DNA of 64,000 nucleotides from Anthracocystis setariae. Its lineage: Eukaryota; Basidiomycota; Ustilaginomycetes; Ustilaginales; Ustilaginaceae. The stretch lies in assembly GCA_928724745.1 (NCBI GenBank), contig CAKMXJ010000037.1, forward strand, positions 1,054,001-1,118,000, in the 5' to 3' direction. Every line of letters begins with the position of its first letter. The stretch's first letter is position 1. Of the stretch, positions 53,494 to 63,178 are shown piece by piece. The translations under genes were made by a program, and so were the position numbers. The notes beneath the pieces are model-generated. The model worked only from the letters and a program-made list of their open reading frames with translations, did no database searches and was not told the DNA's origin.

Positions 53494-53558
53494 TACTTGA
53501 TCGTTAGCTGGCTACACCTTGTACGTTCTGTTCCATCATCCACACCAATCGAATAACC

Positions 53559-54662
53559 ATGCCCAGACGCCGGCGCAACCACGTTCCAGATAGCATTCGC
53601 GAAAAGATCGTTGATATGTGCTGCTTTCGAGGTATGAAAGTCAGCGAGGTGGCCAAGAGATTCGAGTATCCTTGGAGTACGGTCAAGACCATTGTCAACA
53701 TCTTCACGGAGACTGGTGAGTGGGAGAGTCAGAGGAACAGAGATGGACGATCAGCCAATGCAAGCAAGGTAACTTCGGACGACATCGATATGATGGTTTC
53801 GTTCTTTCAACAACATCCGTCTGCGACGCTCCATGAGCTTCGAGAACATCTAATCAGCAATGGTGGACCGGAGGTGTCGGTTACTCACCTTTCCAGGATT
53901 GTCGCAAATAGGTGTCACATCACCTTGAAGCGACTACACGTCGAGCACGAGCGATACAACAACGAAGATACCATTCGCCAACGACAAGCATGGGTTCGAC
54001 AACATCAGTATGACCTTCAGAGCATGGACAACGCCGTCTTCTTCGACGAGGCAGGCTTCAACTTACACTGCTCACGATCTGTAGGCCGCGCTCCAGTCGG
54101 ACAGCGAGCGCTACAAAGGAACAGACCTGCCGATCGCAAGAGGAACGTGTCATTGCTTGTTGCTGTCAGCAAGCAAGGTGGATTGATTGCATCGGACATG
54201 ATCAGAGGTGGTTGGAAAGCGTCATACTTTGTTCAGTTCCTCAAGGAGAAGCTCTTCCCGGAGATCATTGGCCAAAGAAGGATGCTCGTCATGGATAATG
54301 CAAAGTTTCACCAGTCTCAGATCGTCCGTCAGGCTGTGCAGCAAGCTGGTCACCATCTAGCGTTCCTACCACCATACACACCATGGTTCAACATCACGGA
54401 ACGAGTGTTCTCGAAAGTCAAGCCTGTTGTCAGCCGACAAGAGCTTCAGGACTACAACGGCCTCACGAACGTCATTGATTCCGTCATAAGCACGATCACA
54501 CCCGAGGATTGCGACGGATGGCTTCGCGAGACAACTCGATGGATGCGCATTGCCGAACACGGCCATCCTCTTGGACCAGAACACGATGCTCGCGATGCTC
54601 TTGCTCGCTTAGGACTCCAGGAGCCTGAAGACATCGACATCGATCCTTTCATCATTGTTTAG
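53559..54662 (+). CDS. DD34E transposase of element 2, intact
   Basis: Cut-and-paste transposase of the IS630/Tc1-mariner superfamily, 367 residues from ATG 53559. The N-terminus MPRRRRNHVPDSIREKIVDM leads into a helix-turn-helix (KVSEVAKRFEYPWSTVKTIV), and a second HTH-like segment follows (HPSATLHELREHLI). The catalytic core has FFDEAGFNLHC, VMDNAKFHQS and PWFNITERVF, with 34 residues between the second D and the E. It shares layout and many residues with the element 1 transposase but is clearly diverged, so the two are separate subfamilies. No stop or frameshift. The C-terminus is acidic (LQEPEDIDIDPFIIV). Confidence 0.93.
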   Translation: MPRRRRNHVPDSIREKIVDMCCFRGMKVSEVAKRFEYPWSTVKTIVNIFTETGEWESQRNRDGRSANASKVTSDDIDMMVSFFQQHPSATLHELREHLISNGGPEVSVTHLSRIVANRCHITLKRLHVEHERYNNEDTIRQRQAWVRQHQYDLQSMDNAVFFDEAGFNLHCSRSVGRAPVGQRALQRNRPADRKRNVSLLVAVSKQGGLIASDMIRGGWKASYFVQFLKEKLFPEIIGQRRMLVMDNAKFHQSQIVRQAVQQAGHHLAFLPPYTPWFNITERVFSKVKPVVSRQELQDYNGLTNVIDSVISTITPEDCDGWLRETTRWMRIAEHGHPLGPEHDARDALARLGLQEPEDIDIDPFIIV

Positions 54663-54749
54663 CTTCACACTTGCAGTCTTGTACTCGAACCATTGGTCAA
54701 TATCAAGATCACGACACCATCATCTCGCAGTGTTCATGGTTTGACAAGC

Positions 54750-54913
54750 ATCACGCTATGAGAGGAGTATCACGTTATGACATTGGCAGGCATCACGTAA
54801 TGACATTGGTCGATCACGCTATGAACACGGTATCACGTTATGGTCAGCTTCCACGCTAACGACGTGTTCACGTTATGGGATTGAATTTTCACGCTACGGG
54901 ATGCACGGAGGAA
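54750..54913 (-). repeat. Right terminal inverted repeat of element 2
   Basis: Inverted copy of 53230-53392 with a diverged block about 27-70 bp from the tip. Confidence 0.9.
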
Positions 54914-55077
54914 TAAACAAGATCAAGCTCCACACGAGCACGTCATGCACTCCTGCACCTGCATATCCTTCAACGCCTTCTTCGAACCATTCAATACCAT
55001 CACCGTTGTCCTCTTCCTATGAGTCCGTACGCCGAAGCGCTCGCTCTCAACGTCGTAGGCCTCACATCCTCGTGGAC

Positions 55078-56086
55078 ATGGCCTCACGAACATCCTCTCT
55101 TCGGGATCTGAGCCGTATCAATACGACTTTCGCCGGGCTTAATGGTCGCCAACTCCGTAGCGGCGGAAGTGGTCGCCTTTCGCTCCACATTCCAAACTCA
55201 TACCCAAGATCTGTGACTCCTCGCTCACGTACACCCAGCATTTCCTCTTCATCAGCTTGTTCACGGTGTCCCTCTCCCGATGCGCCTTCGAGGTCTCCTT
55301 CTTCTGGCCCACCTTCTGGTCCTTCGCGGCCATCAAAATCGAATGTATGGGTGGTTGAAAGGTGACCGCCCGCTCTCAACACAGAGGAAGCACCGAGATC
55401 AAGATGGAACCGGTCCCAGCAGACGTGATCGATCGTTAAGCGGTAGTCCTCTCACCCAAGTCTTCCGCCGGGACGGCTCCCTCATCATCATCCAACACAT
55501 CGATGACAATGACGACGGCAACGGCAACGGCTCATCTTCGTCCCCATCTCGACGAAGTTCCGACGACGCTTCCACAAACACGACGTTCCACAAGCGTTCC
55601 AATCTTCATCAATCGTTCTTGGCACTGAAGCGCTTCTTCGCGACCCGGACCACCTCGAGCAGTTCCTCAAGAGATTTCCTCGCACGGGAACGCAACTTCT
55701 TCGTGTGGCTGCGCCTGTCTTGCTTTCTCGCCATCCTATCTGCCTCGCTAATCCTACAATTGCAACTACCAGCACAAGCGCACAGCACCACGGGCCAACG
55801 TAGAAGGCGACGAAACCCCAGCACCGATCCGGTCGCTTGGAACGAAATCTCACTCGCATCCAAAACATTTGCAGCCATCTTCTCCGCCTTCTCCCTCCTC
55901 GCCCTGGTCACAGGCTTGGCAGACTATCTCCATGCAGAGAGACAGCTCGAGAAAGAGCAGGTCGAATTCGACGAAACCGAAGGTGTGTTTCTCAACGACG
56001 GCCATACTCCGACATTCGTTCATGCAGTTATGCTCATCATTGGCGCAGGCGTAGTCGCAAGCGCCCTGTGGCTCATCGCAGTGTAG
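55078..56086 (+). CDS. DUF202-family three-TM membrane protein, two exons
   Basis: Small membrane protein of the DUF202 (YidH) family; molecular function unknown. Exon 1 runs from ATG 55078 in one frame and exon 2 ends at 56086 in another, so a short intron lies between 55345 and 55422. Three joins keep the frame: 55345-55384 (GTATGG...ACACAG, 40 bp), 55362-55419 (GTGACC...CCCAG) and 55362-55422. The N-terminal half is Ser/Arg/Pro-rich. The domain starts FLARERNFFVWLRLSCFLAI (TM1), then FAAIFSAFSLLALVTGLADYL (TM2; first 20 residues shown are the core) and VMLIIGAGVVASALWLIAV (TM3). Element 2 ends only 164 bp upstream of the ATG, so the promoter may be altered or transposon-derived. Confidence 0.75.
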
Positions 56087-56189
56087 TTCGAAATCCGTTT
56101 CCCAATCAGCAACGTCGATACCCGCAGCAGCTGCAACATTCAATCTCGCAAAGAACATATGGGATGGTGCAAACTGAACAATTGAGAAA

Positions 56190-56221
<32 letters not shown>

Positions 56222-56441
56222 GGAAGAGAGACGCTAACTTGGATACAGAGAAAATAGGCCCTTGGGAATAATACATAGACGGCATAGACGGCAAGACAAT
56301 GTGGTATCGACATGAGAAGAGAGAGGGGCAGAGATGCAGAGGGGTCCGACAAGTGATTGGAACAGAAGGGTAGGGGTATACAGTGCGGTACTTGACGCGA
56401 TGGAAACAATTCCGAAAGTTGGATCCAGCCGAATCGGCTCG
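56087..56441. other. Convergent 3' intergenic region
   Basis: 355 bp between the DUF202 stop and the thioredoxin-PITH fusion stop. Contains the GA microsatellite at 56191-56221; nothing else seen. Confidence 0.5.
56191..56221. repeat. (GA)n microsatellite
   Basis: About 15 ga units with one aaa interruption. Confidence 0.9.
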
Positions 56442-59400
56442 TCAGCGAGTGCGAGAGGAAGAGGTTCCGATGGCTCCTGCGGGCGGCGAAGCGATCTTGA
56501 TGGTAGGCGCCGCTGTGCGGTTTCGAGGTGGGCTCATCATCTGCTGCTGCTGGGTGAGTTTGCGTTGATGCTGTTGCAGTTGCTGATCAGCCAGATGTTT
56601 TTGGTACTGGATCGTCTTCCTTTGGTTTCTTGCCACTTCGTTTTCCGAATCTTCCAGAATGTGTTTGACTTTCTCGCCGGCGAAGCGGATCGCAGCACTC
56701 GAGACGTTGAGGGGCAGGAACAGATAGAATGCCATACCGCGTTCCCACCAAGGGTCGGAGACACGGTGGCTCACGCCTCTGGAGCGTGAGCGGGGCATGT
56801 CGTGAGAATCATTCGTCGGTTGCGGGGCAGGACCAGTAGAGGAGGTCAAGGGGCCCGTCGTGGCAGGGGGAAATCGTTCACGATCGCTGCTGACAGATGC
56901 ACTTCCCAGGCTACGAGAAGGTGCGGTTGGGCTGAATGTCTCACTACCGGGAGGCAGGAAAGCTCCGCTCATAGCATGGTCAAGGTTGACCTGATCGTCT
57001 GCGGAGCCGCCTCCGATTCCGAGTGCCGCCGTGGAAGGCAGCCGACGAGGCATGTCATGGAGGTAATGCTTTGAGCTAGCTCGGCGAGCACCGCCAGTTC
57101 CGATCAGGTACTTGACGGCCTCGAAGAAGGAGATACGCAGACTGGCAGCCCTCTCCCTTTCTCGGCGCTCCTCCTCGATAAGCTCGGCGTTGATCGCCAC
57201 TTCGCGGAGCAGGTCCTCGAGCCTGCCCTCTACGATGCTGAATTTTTCCTCGGCCGACAACCTGAGATGCTCTTCCTTCCTCTCGGAGCGACGCACAGCT
57301 CGACCAAGTTGAGCATCATACTCCTTGAGTACACGAAGTTCGCTCTTGGTAGCATACAGCTTGCGAAGGCTCGACAGATCCGCTTCAATGCGGCGGAGAC
57401 GCTGATTCATCGACTCGACCTTGGCGGATGGGTAGTGAACTTGTTCCTGGAGATGCAGCATCCTCTTCCTGATCAGGCTCATGGCATGCGACCAGGGCTT
57501 GATGCCGGCTGCGAGGGTAAAGAGGCGGATGTTGAACGTGTTGAGGTACTTGTTGCCGTCTGTCATGGTCTCGCGCATCCAGTGAAGCATGTAGGCGCCC
57601 AGCAGAGGGCTCAGGACGCAGAACAGTAGGCTGACCAGTTCAGAGCTTCGGAGCTCTGCAGCAGCCGCCTGGCGAGCTTCTTTCTGCTCGGCTGATTCGG
57701 TTGGCTTCTTTTCGGTGGCAGAAGAAGTGGGGCTACCCGATGCGCCTTCATCCGCATGATCCGATTCCTGCTCCTCTTGGTCGTGCGCGAGGACAGTGCG
57801 AGTGCGCGAGGCGTAGTAAATCTCCCACGGCACTCGAAGAAATTGATATAGCCAGAAGCTGGCAAGGATGAGCAGGATAGCATCGGACCAGGCATCGGAA
57901 TGTCCGCCAAGTAGAGCACCGAGTGGGGGTGCGAGCGCCACAGCCAGCGGAGCATAGTGCCAGCCTCCGAGACTGTTGCGTGCAGCATTCTGAGCCGCCT
58001 CGAACTCTGCAATCTCGTCCTCGGTCATGGAAGGAGGGGCATGCGGGGTGTAGCTAGACTGCGAAGCCGAGTTTCTCCTTCGCTCGTCATCGGCGTACCC
58101 GTCTTCTTCCTCTTCGTCAACATATTGCAACTGTGGCGCAGAGGCAGATGAATTCGTACGGCGGTTTTTGGGCATGGGAGGATTCAGACTCGAAGTGGAA
58201 TGAGATCGGCTGTGACGAGCCGGACGCTCGACGTAGGTCGAGATGTTGGGAATGGACGAGCTCCTTGGGGCATAGAAGTCTCCGCCAGGTGAGCTGCCTC
58301 CCTTGAGACCGGTTTTGGAAACAGTGCGCAAGTCGAACTCTCGCTTGCCGCCTTCGGCATCGATTTTCTGGAGCTCGCTCATGTCGGTGGTGTTTTCGGC
58401 GATGCCATACACGTCGATGGCATCAATCCTCGTAGTCTCTGCCTCGCCTTGATTGCTGAGGACGGCAATGGTGAGCGAGTCGACCTTCTGGAATTTGACG
58501 AATCGCAACGAAAGCACCGTTCCACCGCCGCCATTCTCGGCGCCGCGGACGTTCTCGTCAGTAAGCTCGGCTTCTTGATCGGCTTTTTCGCTGGTGGCGT
58601 CATCGAAGCCTAGCCCGGGACGGTTGGCAAAGATCTTGACTTGCTTTGGAGCGCGGTTGAAATGGGATGGCAGCGTGCGGAGAAGGATCCCAGAGAGCTT
58701 GACTTGCTGCTTGAACTGCATTCACACGGAGGATAACGGGGAAAGAAATAGACAGGCAGAAGGTCAGAAGCGTATCCCGAGACCGAAGATTTGCGTGCAA
58801 GCGGAACGTACGGTCAGATGAATGAGAAGTTGCTCATCGGCATCGCTTTCGAGCCACTTGTCGCCACTGGGTGCGCCGAGAATGTCGTAAAGGCGTCGAT
58901 CCGGCTTTTCGTTTAATGCACTGGAGCCTTTGGACTCAACGACATTGAGTAGGGAGGACTGTGAGAGGTGATTTCAGAAATGAGAGTGAGACCGTTTGGA
59001 GTGGGAAGGAAAGAGACAAACGCCAAGGTCCGAGTGTCAGTTGATGTGTTGTTTCTACGAGACTGACACGATCAGAGTGGGAACGAGAGTTTATTGATGG
59101 ACATGTTGTTGAAAACGGGTCGGCTTGACTATCGGTTGAGGTAGAGGTACAGGAGATAGGCGCCGAGAACCAAGAGGGGCATAAAATTCTCGAAGCTTAC
59201 ATGACCACCTGTGATGCCGTTGGCTTGTCTGGCACCGAACGATCCCGAAGCGCCGGAGCTGCCGGACAAAGTCTGACCGGAGCCAGAGAATGCGGACGAT
59301 GCGCCGGACGAGTGTTGCTTGACAAGAGCAGTGAGTCGGTTAGCATCAGCTCCCTGCAGAGTTTCGACGACGCTCTTGTTCTTGAGGAAGAGAAAGGTGG

Positions 59401-59857
59401 GCATGGCGCGCACGCGGTACCGCGACGCAACAGCCTGATTTCTGTCCACATCGACTTTGAGAAAGACGACATTGGGGTGCTGTTACGCAAATGAGTGGCA
59501 AGTTGGAAATGACCAGAATCCCATGGATTTTGGAGGAGGAGAGGGCAGATTAGATTTGTTCAGTGGGGACATGGAGAGTTGTAAGCGATTGCATGAGATC
59601 GAATACCAACCTGTGTTTCGAGTCGCTGAAAGACGGGTGCAATGATCTTGCATGGTCCACACCCTGAAGGCAGAACAGGTAGACACGAAAGGCAAACAGG
59701 GAATCGCTGTCAGCGGCGACGCTTCAGAGGGGCTTGAAAAGACATGCTCTGATACGATATACTCACAAAGGGCATGAAAATCCACCACGACAAGCTTAGA
59801 GCCAGCCGCGGTGAGCTCGGAATCGAACTCTGAAGCTGATCCAACTTCCTTGACCAT
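56442..59857 (-). CDS. Thioredoxin - PITH - membrane/coiled-coil fusion protein, five exons
   Basis: Exons: 59857-59767, 59663-59611, 59479-59201, 58958-58812 and 58715-56442; 947 residues. Residues 1-105 form a thioredoxin domain, with active site WCGPC at 31-35 created by the first splice, then VVFLKVDVDRNQAVASRYRV and AMPTFLFLKN. Residues ~150-320 are a PITH domain (WLESDADEQLLIHL, KQVKIFANRPG, SNQGEAETTRI), the proteasome-binding module of Txl1/TXNL1. Instead of ending there, exon 5 continues ~600 residues: Ser/Arg linker, two or three membrane segments (near 441-475 and 549-570), a long charged coiled coil (about 600-715), and a C-terminal hydrophobic segment (GMAFYLFLPLNVSSAAIRF). Donors are GTGAGT, GTTGGT, GTAAGC and GTACGT. 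The second half resembles an uncharacterised fungal protein; two overlapping genes remain possible. Confidence 0.82.
58959..59200 (-). other. Intron 3 of the thioredoxin-PITH gene, with coding tail-anchor, stop and AATAAA
   Basis: 242 bp with GTAAGC donor and TCACAG acceptor. If not removed, the thioredoxin frame continues 23 codons (VSFENFMPLLVLGAYLLYLY plus LNR) to TAG (59131-59129), giving a 164-residue thioredoxin with a hydrophobic C-terminal tail. AATAAA lies 33 bases past the stop (59095-59090, minus strand). Whether the short form is made is not known. Confidence 0.6.
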
Positions 59858-60246
59858 GCTGTCGGTGTGTCCGTTACGGTTGAGACAAAGGAGGGATGAA
59901 GGGGAAAGGAAAGAGAAGGGCAAGTCGTCTCAAGGGTTGATACGAAACGACTCAAGGATGGGATGGTGGAAACGAAAAGCGAAAGCGTACTCATCTGTCG
60001 AAAGGTGAACGAGAGCTTCTGGCACAGGGTGCAACTACGAGACATACAGGGTACACTGCAGTCCACTGGCTCGGCTCGTGTGCCATCTGCGCTGCACGCG
60101 CGGTAGGACCCTTCTTGCTGGAATTGGCTTCAGCTGCGTACAGGCTTAGAGAGGCTCCGAGGCGGCCGGGCCACGAAATTCGTCAGTCAGAAATGGAAAG
60201 AGTGTTGGTCAGCCGAGAACGAGAGAGCGCGCGCGACGTGTGGTTG

Positions 60247-60270
60247 AAGCAAGCAAGCAAGCAAGCAAGC
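60247..60270. repeat. (AAGC)6 tandem repeat
   Basis: Six tetranucleotide units directly visible. Confidence 0.9.
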
Positions 60271-60742
60271 GAGAGTCGCGCCGTCGGTGGCTGAAATTGC
60301 TGCGAGAAATGTCACAATAATAATGTCGCTTGGGCTCGCCTGTTACACCCTTGTGGCTCTCGATGAAGTCCCATTCTGTGATTGTGTTCAGTGCTGTACC
60401 GTATGCCGAGAGCGAGCAAGCGGATGAATGCAGGCGCCAGTTATTATACTGTATATCTCCGATCCTATTCACTCTGGCACTGGCATCCTGCGAGATCGAG
60501 ATGTCGACTTGAGCGTGAGAAGCGGACTCGAAGTTGTGCTGCAAGTTGAAAGCCGCTTTTTGTGTCTGCAAACGTGGCGATTTCTCTGCCTTTGCCGAGC
60601 GGCGTGAGAAAGATTGGCGTCCGAGCAGGGAATGTCGAGGCTCGTCGACGTGGTCGACCGCTGTGAACTGTAGCTTACAAAGAATTTAACAGCAACAACT
60701 TGATCGCACCGGGATTGCTGAGAGTGGAGGTAACAGTACGCG

Positions 60743-60949
60743 TGTCACGTGTGCACGTGACTAACGCTTAGTCAGCGTCTGCCAAGCACATTCCGTGGCT
60801 GGCCCTACCGCTCACTCCTCACTCCTCGCTCCTCACCCCTCACTCCTCATGTATATATAGTCAAGGTCATTGCCGGATCTCTCTTCTTTGGAATCCACAC
60901 ACTACCTTTACTATTCACATACTGCATACAAGCTGTGCATCGTGTGACA
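60743..60949 (+). mobile_element. Solo LTR (copy 2, 207 bp)
   Basis: Same ends as copy 1 (TGTCACGTG... to ...GTGTGACA), and flanked by a 6-bp TACGCG direct duplication (60737-60742 and 60950-60955). Internal TATATATAG (60852-60860). It is longer than copy 1, mainly through extra CACTCCT-type units at about 60812-60848. It ends 231 bp upstream of the PPPDE-Trx-PUL start, in the same orientation as copy 1. Confidence 0.88.
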
Positions 60950-61180
60950 TACGCGTCAACTGATGCATGTTGGCTCAGTTGGACCCTGAACTTTCAAAAG
61001 ATTCTTCTTTGGCTGCTTGGGCTGGATGCCATCTCGCTGAGGTGTACATCAACGCCCTACCTAAGCAGCCTTTGTCACAGCAGCCCTTGATCTTCTCAAG
61101 CAAAGCACATCCAAATTTCTTTCACATCAGCCCACACTCGCTCAACCTGTGCTAGCATTCTAGACCTCTAGATTGCAGAG

Positions 61181-63178
61181 ATGACAACCACTCAACCCGC
61201 CGAAGATGCGGAATACCCGGTCAAGCTGTACGTTTACGATCTCTCGAGGGGCTTGGCGCGATCCATGTCCATGCCTTTGACGGGACGTCAGATCGATGGC
61301 ATCTGGCATACCAGCGTCGTCGCTTGGGATCGAGAGTACTTTTTCGGCCAAGGCATCTCGATCGTCTATCCCGGCACCTCCCACCATGGCGCACCTATCG
61401 AGACGTTCGATCTTGGTACCACCTCAATAGACCGCGAAACCTTCGAAGGCGCCTTGCTACCTGATCTGAAGGAACGCTTCCGTGCTCAGGACTACAGTCT
61501 TCTCTCGTGGAACTGCAACAACTTCACCCAAGAACTCTCCCAGATGCTGACCGGCAACGACATTCCCGCTCATATCCGTTCCCTACCGTCCGACTTTCTC
61601 AGTACTCCCTTCGGCAGGATGCTGCGCCCGCAGATCGATGCCATGTTCAGACCAACTCCTGCCCCAGTCTCAACACCAACTCTTGATACCCCGACTTCTT
61701 TCGAATCGAATCTACTCAATCAGGTCGCTTCCCGTGCGTACGCTGGCAATACAACCTTGGAAAATGGCTCGTCAGCAAACTTAGCTTCTGCCGACCCTGT
61801 CAGACATATTTCGACCGTTGTCCAGCTCAACGAGATCCTCTCGGTGTTCCCCTGCGTTGCAGTCCTGTACACGTCCGACTCATGTCCACCGTGTCAACTG
61901 GTGAAACCCGTCTTCCAAGATCTCGCACACCATTATCATGTCGACGAGTCCAAGCCTGGCAATCACAAGCGTGTAGCCTTTGTCCAAGTCGAGTCAAACG
62001 CTGCCAGCTCCGCCCTACTCGCAACGGCAGGCGTAAGCGCTACACCCACAATCAAATTTTATACCTTGGGAAAGGAGTCCGGTCAGATCGCAGGTGCCGA
62101 CATCCCCAAATTGAAAGCCTCGGTCGATCCCATGCTGCTCCAAGTGTACCCGCCCCACCCGCATTCAAACCTCTCTAAGCCGCTGCGGGCGCTATCATCT
62201 CTGCCTTCTCAAGCCCATCTGTACTCGGCAACACCAAAATTGTCTTCGTTGCTGCAGAAGATCGATACGCTTCTCGCTAAACAGCCTGCCAAATCTTTCA
62301 CCGAGAAGGCTGATCTTCAGGAAGCACGCAAGACAATTGCCACCAAGTGGATCCCCTGGCTTGAGACCCCTCAGAATACCAAGTCTGGCCGAACGCTTCC
62401 AAGCACCTTGATCAGCGATACGACTTCGGCAGTCAAGACCTTTGCAGATACTCTTCCGATCGACTCGTTGTTCCCCTTGCTCGATCTGTTCCGTTTGTCG
62501 GTGCTTCGAGAGGCCTTTGTCAAGGCAGCTTTCCATCAACCGACCGCGGCGGACATCGGAGATGTCAATGGCATGACCCGACTACTTCAACTATGCTCGA
62601 ATCTCGCGGACAAGGAAGAGTGGTCCGCAAATCATCGTCCGATCTTGCTTACAGCTGCTCGACTCTTGACTAACCTGGCTGCATCGACTCCGTTTGCCGA
62701 GGTCATTGAATCCCACCACAATGTTCGGAGTCTTGTGCTCGAGCTGACGACTGCCTTGTTGCTGTGTCCCGATGCAGGCGTGCGAAGCGCTGCAGCGACT
62801 TGCGCTTTCAACCTTGCGCTTCATCAGCATTGCGAGCGAGCTGATTGGTTCAACCGAGATCCTCAAGCCCCGCCCATGCTTGGAAGTCGATTGGGAGAGA
62901 CGTGGGAATCAGAAATGGCATCGGCGCTTCTGCAAGCCATCATCAACGAGTCCGAATCGGATGAAACTCTTCATCGATTGCTGGCTGCGCTCATGCTCCA
63001 CATTCATCTCTCTCAGTACTGGTCAGATAGTGTGGGGCCCATGCTCCAGGTTCTGGAGGCGCGCGAGGCTTTAGCGACCAAGCAACGTGGAAGCCTTGTG
63101 GCTACCTCGGCAAAGAAACACGATTTAAGTGGTCTCTTAGATGATCTTATCGCACTAGTGCCGACGGAGATCGAATAG
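61181..63178 (+). CDS. PPPDE (DeSI-type) peptidase - thioredoxin - PUL domain protein
   Basis: Predicted isopeptidase acting on ubiquitin or SUMO conjugates, linked to Cdc48/p97 through its PUL domain. 665 residues from ATG 61181. PPPDE domain about 10-150: catalytic dyad His43 (GIWHTSVVAW) and Cys114 (LSWNCNNFTQEL), both present. Thioredoxin-like domain about 208-320 with CPPC at 237-240 (YTSDSCPPCQLVKPVFQDL) and the cis-Pro loop VSATPTIKFY. The helical PUL domain covers about 385-660 (PLLDLFRLSVLREAF, AAATCAFNLALH, LLAALMLHIHLS). This three-part architecture is known in fungi. No intron. Head-to-head with the thioredoxin-PITH gene. Confidence 0.93.
   Translation: MTTTQPAEDAEYPVKLYVYDLSRGLARSMSMPLTGRQIDGIWHTSVVAWDREYFFGQGISIVYPGTSHHGAPIETFDLGTTSIDRETFEGALLPDLKERFRAQDYSLLSWNCNNFTQELSQMLTGNDIPAHIRSLPSDFLSTPFGRMLRPQIDAMFRPTPAPVSTPTLDTPTSFESNLLNQVASRAYAGNTTLENGSSANLASADPVRHISTVVQLNEILSVFPCVAVLYTSDSCPPCQLVKPVFQDLAHHYHVDESKPGNHKRVAFVQVESNAASSALLATAGVSATPTIKFYTLGKESGQIAGADIPKLKASVDPMLLQVYPPHPHSNLSKPLRALSSLPSQAHLYSATPKLSSLLQKIDTLLAKQPAKSFTEKADLQEARKTIATKWIPWLETPQNTKSGRTLPSTLISDTTSAVKTFADTLPIDSLFPLLDLFRLSVLREAFVKAAFHQPTAADIGDVNGMTRLLQLCSNLADKEEWSANHRPILLTAARLLTNLAASTPFAEVIESHHNVRSLVLELTTALLLCPDAGVRSAAATCAFNLALHQHCERADWFNRDPQAPPMLGSRLGETWESEMASALLQAIINESESDETLHRLLAALMLHIHLSQYWSDSVGPMLQVLEAREALATKQRGSLVATSAKKHDLSGLLDDLIALVPTEIE

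Larger units (their letters stand above)
53230..54913 (+). mobile_element. IS630/Tc1-mariner-type DNA transposon, element 2 (1684 bp), apparently intact
   Basis: TA duplications at 53228-53229 and 54914-54915. Inverted repeats at 53230-53392 and 54750-54913 (about 163 bp): the outer 26 bp are identical, the next ~45 bp are diverged, and the innermost ~95 bp are identical. The repeats contain about eight copies of a CATARCGTGAT motif per side. One uninterrupted transposase (53559-54662) lies inside, preceded by a (TCC)n tract. All parts needed for transposition appear present. Confidence 0.93.
59858..61180. promoter_or_regulatory. Divergent intergenic region between the two thioredoxin-fold genes
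   Basis: 1.3 kb between the thioredoxin-PITH start and the PPPDE-Trx-PUL start. Holds a six-copy AAGC tandem (60247-60270) and a solo LTR (60743-60949). No other gene recognised. Confidence 0.5.
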
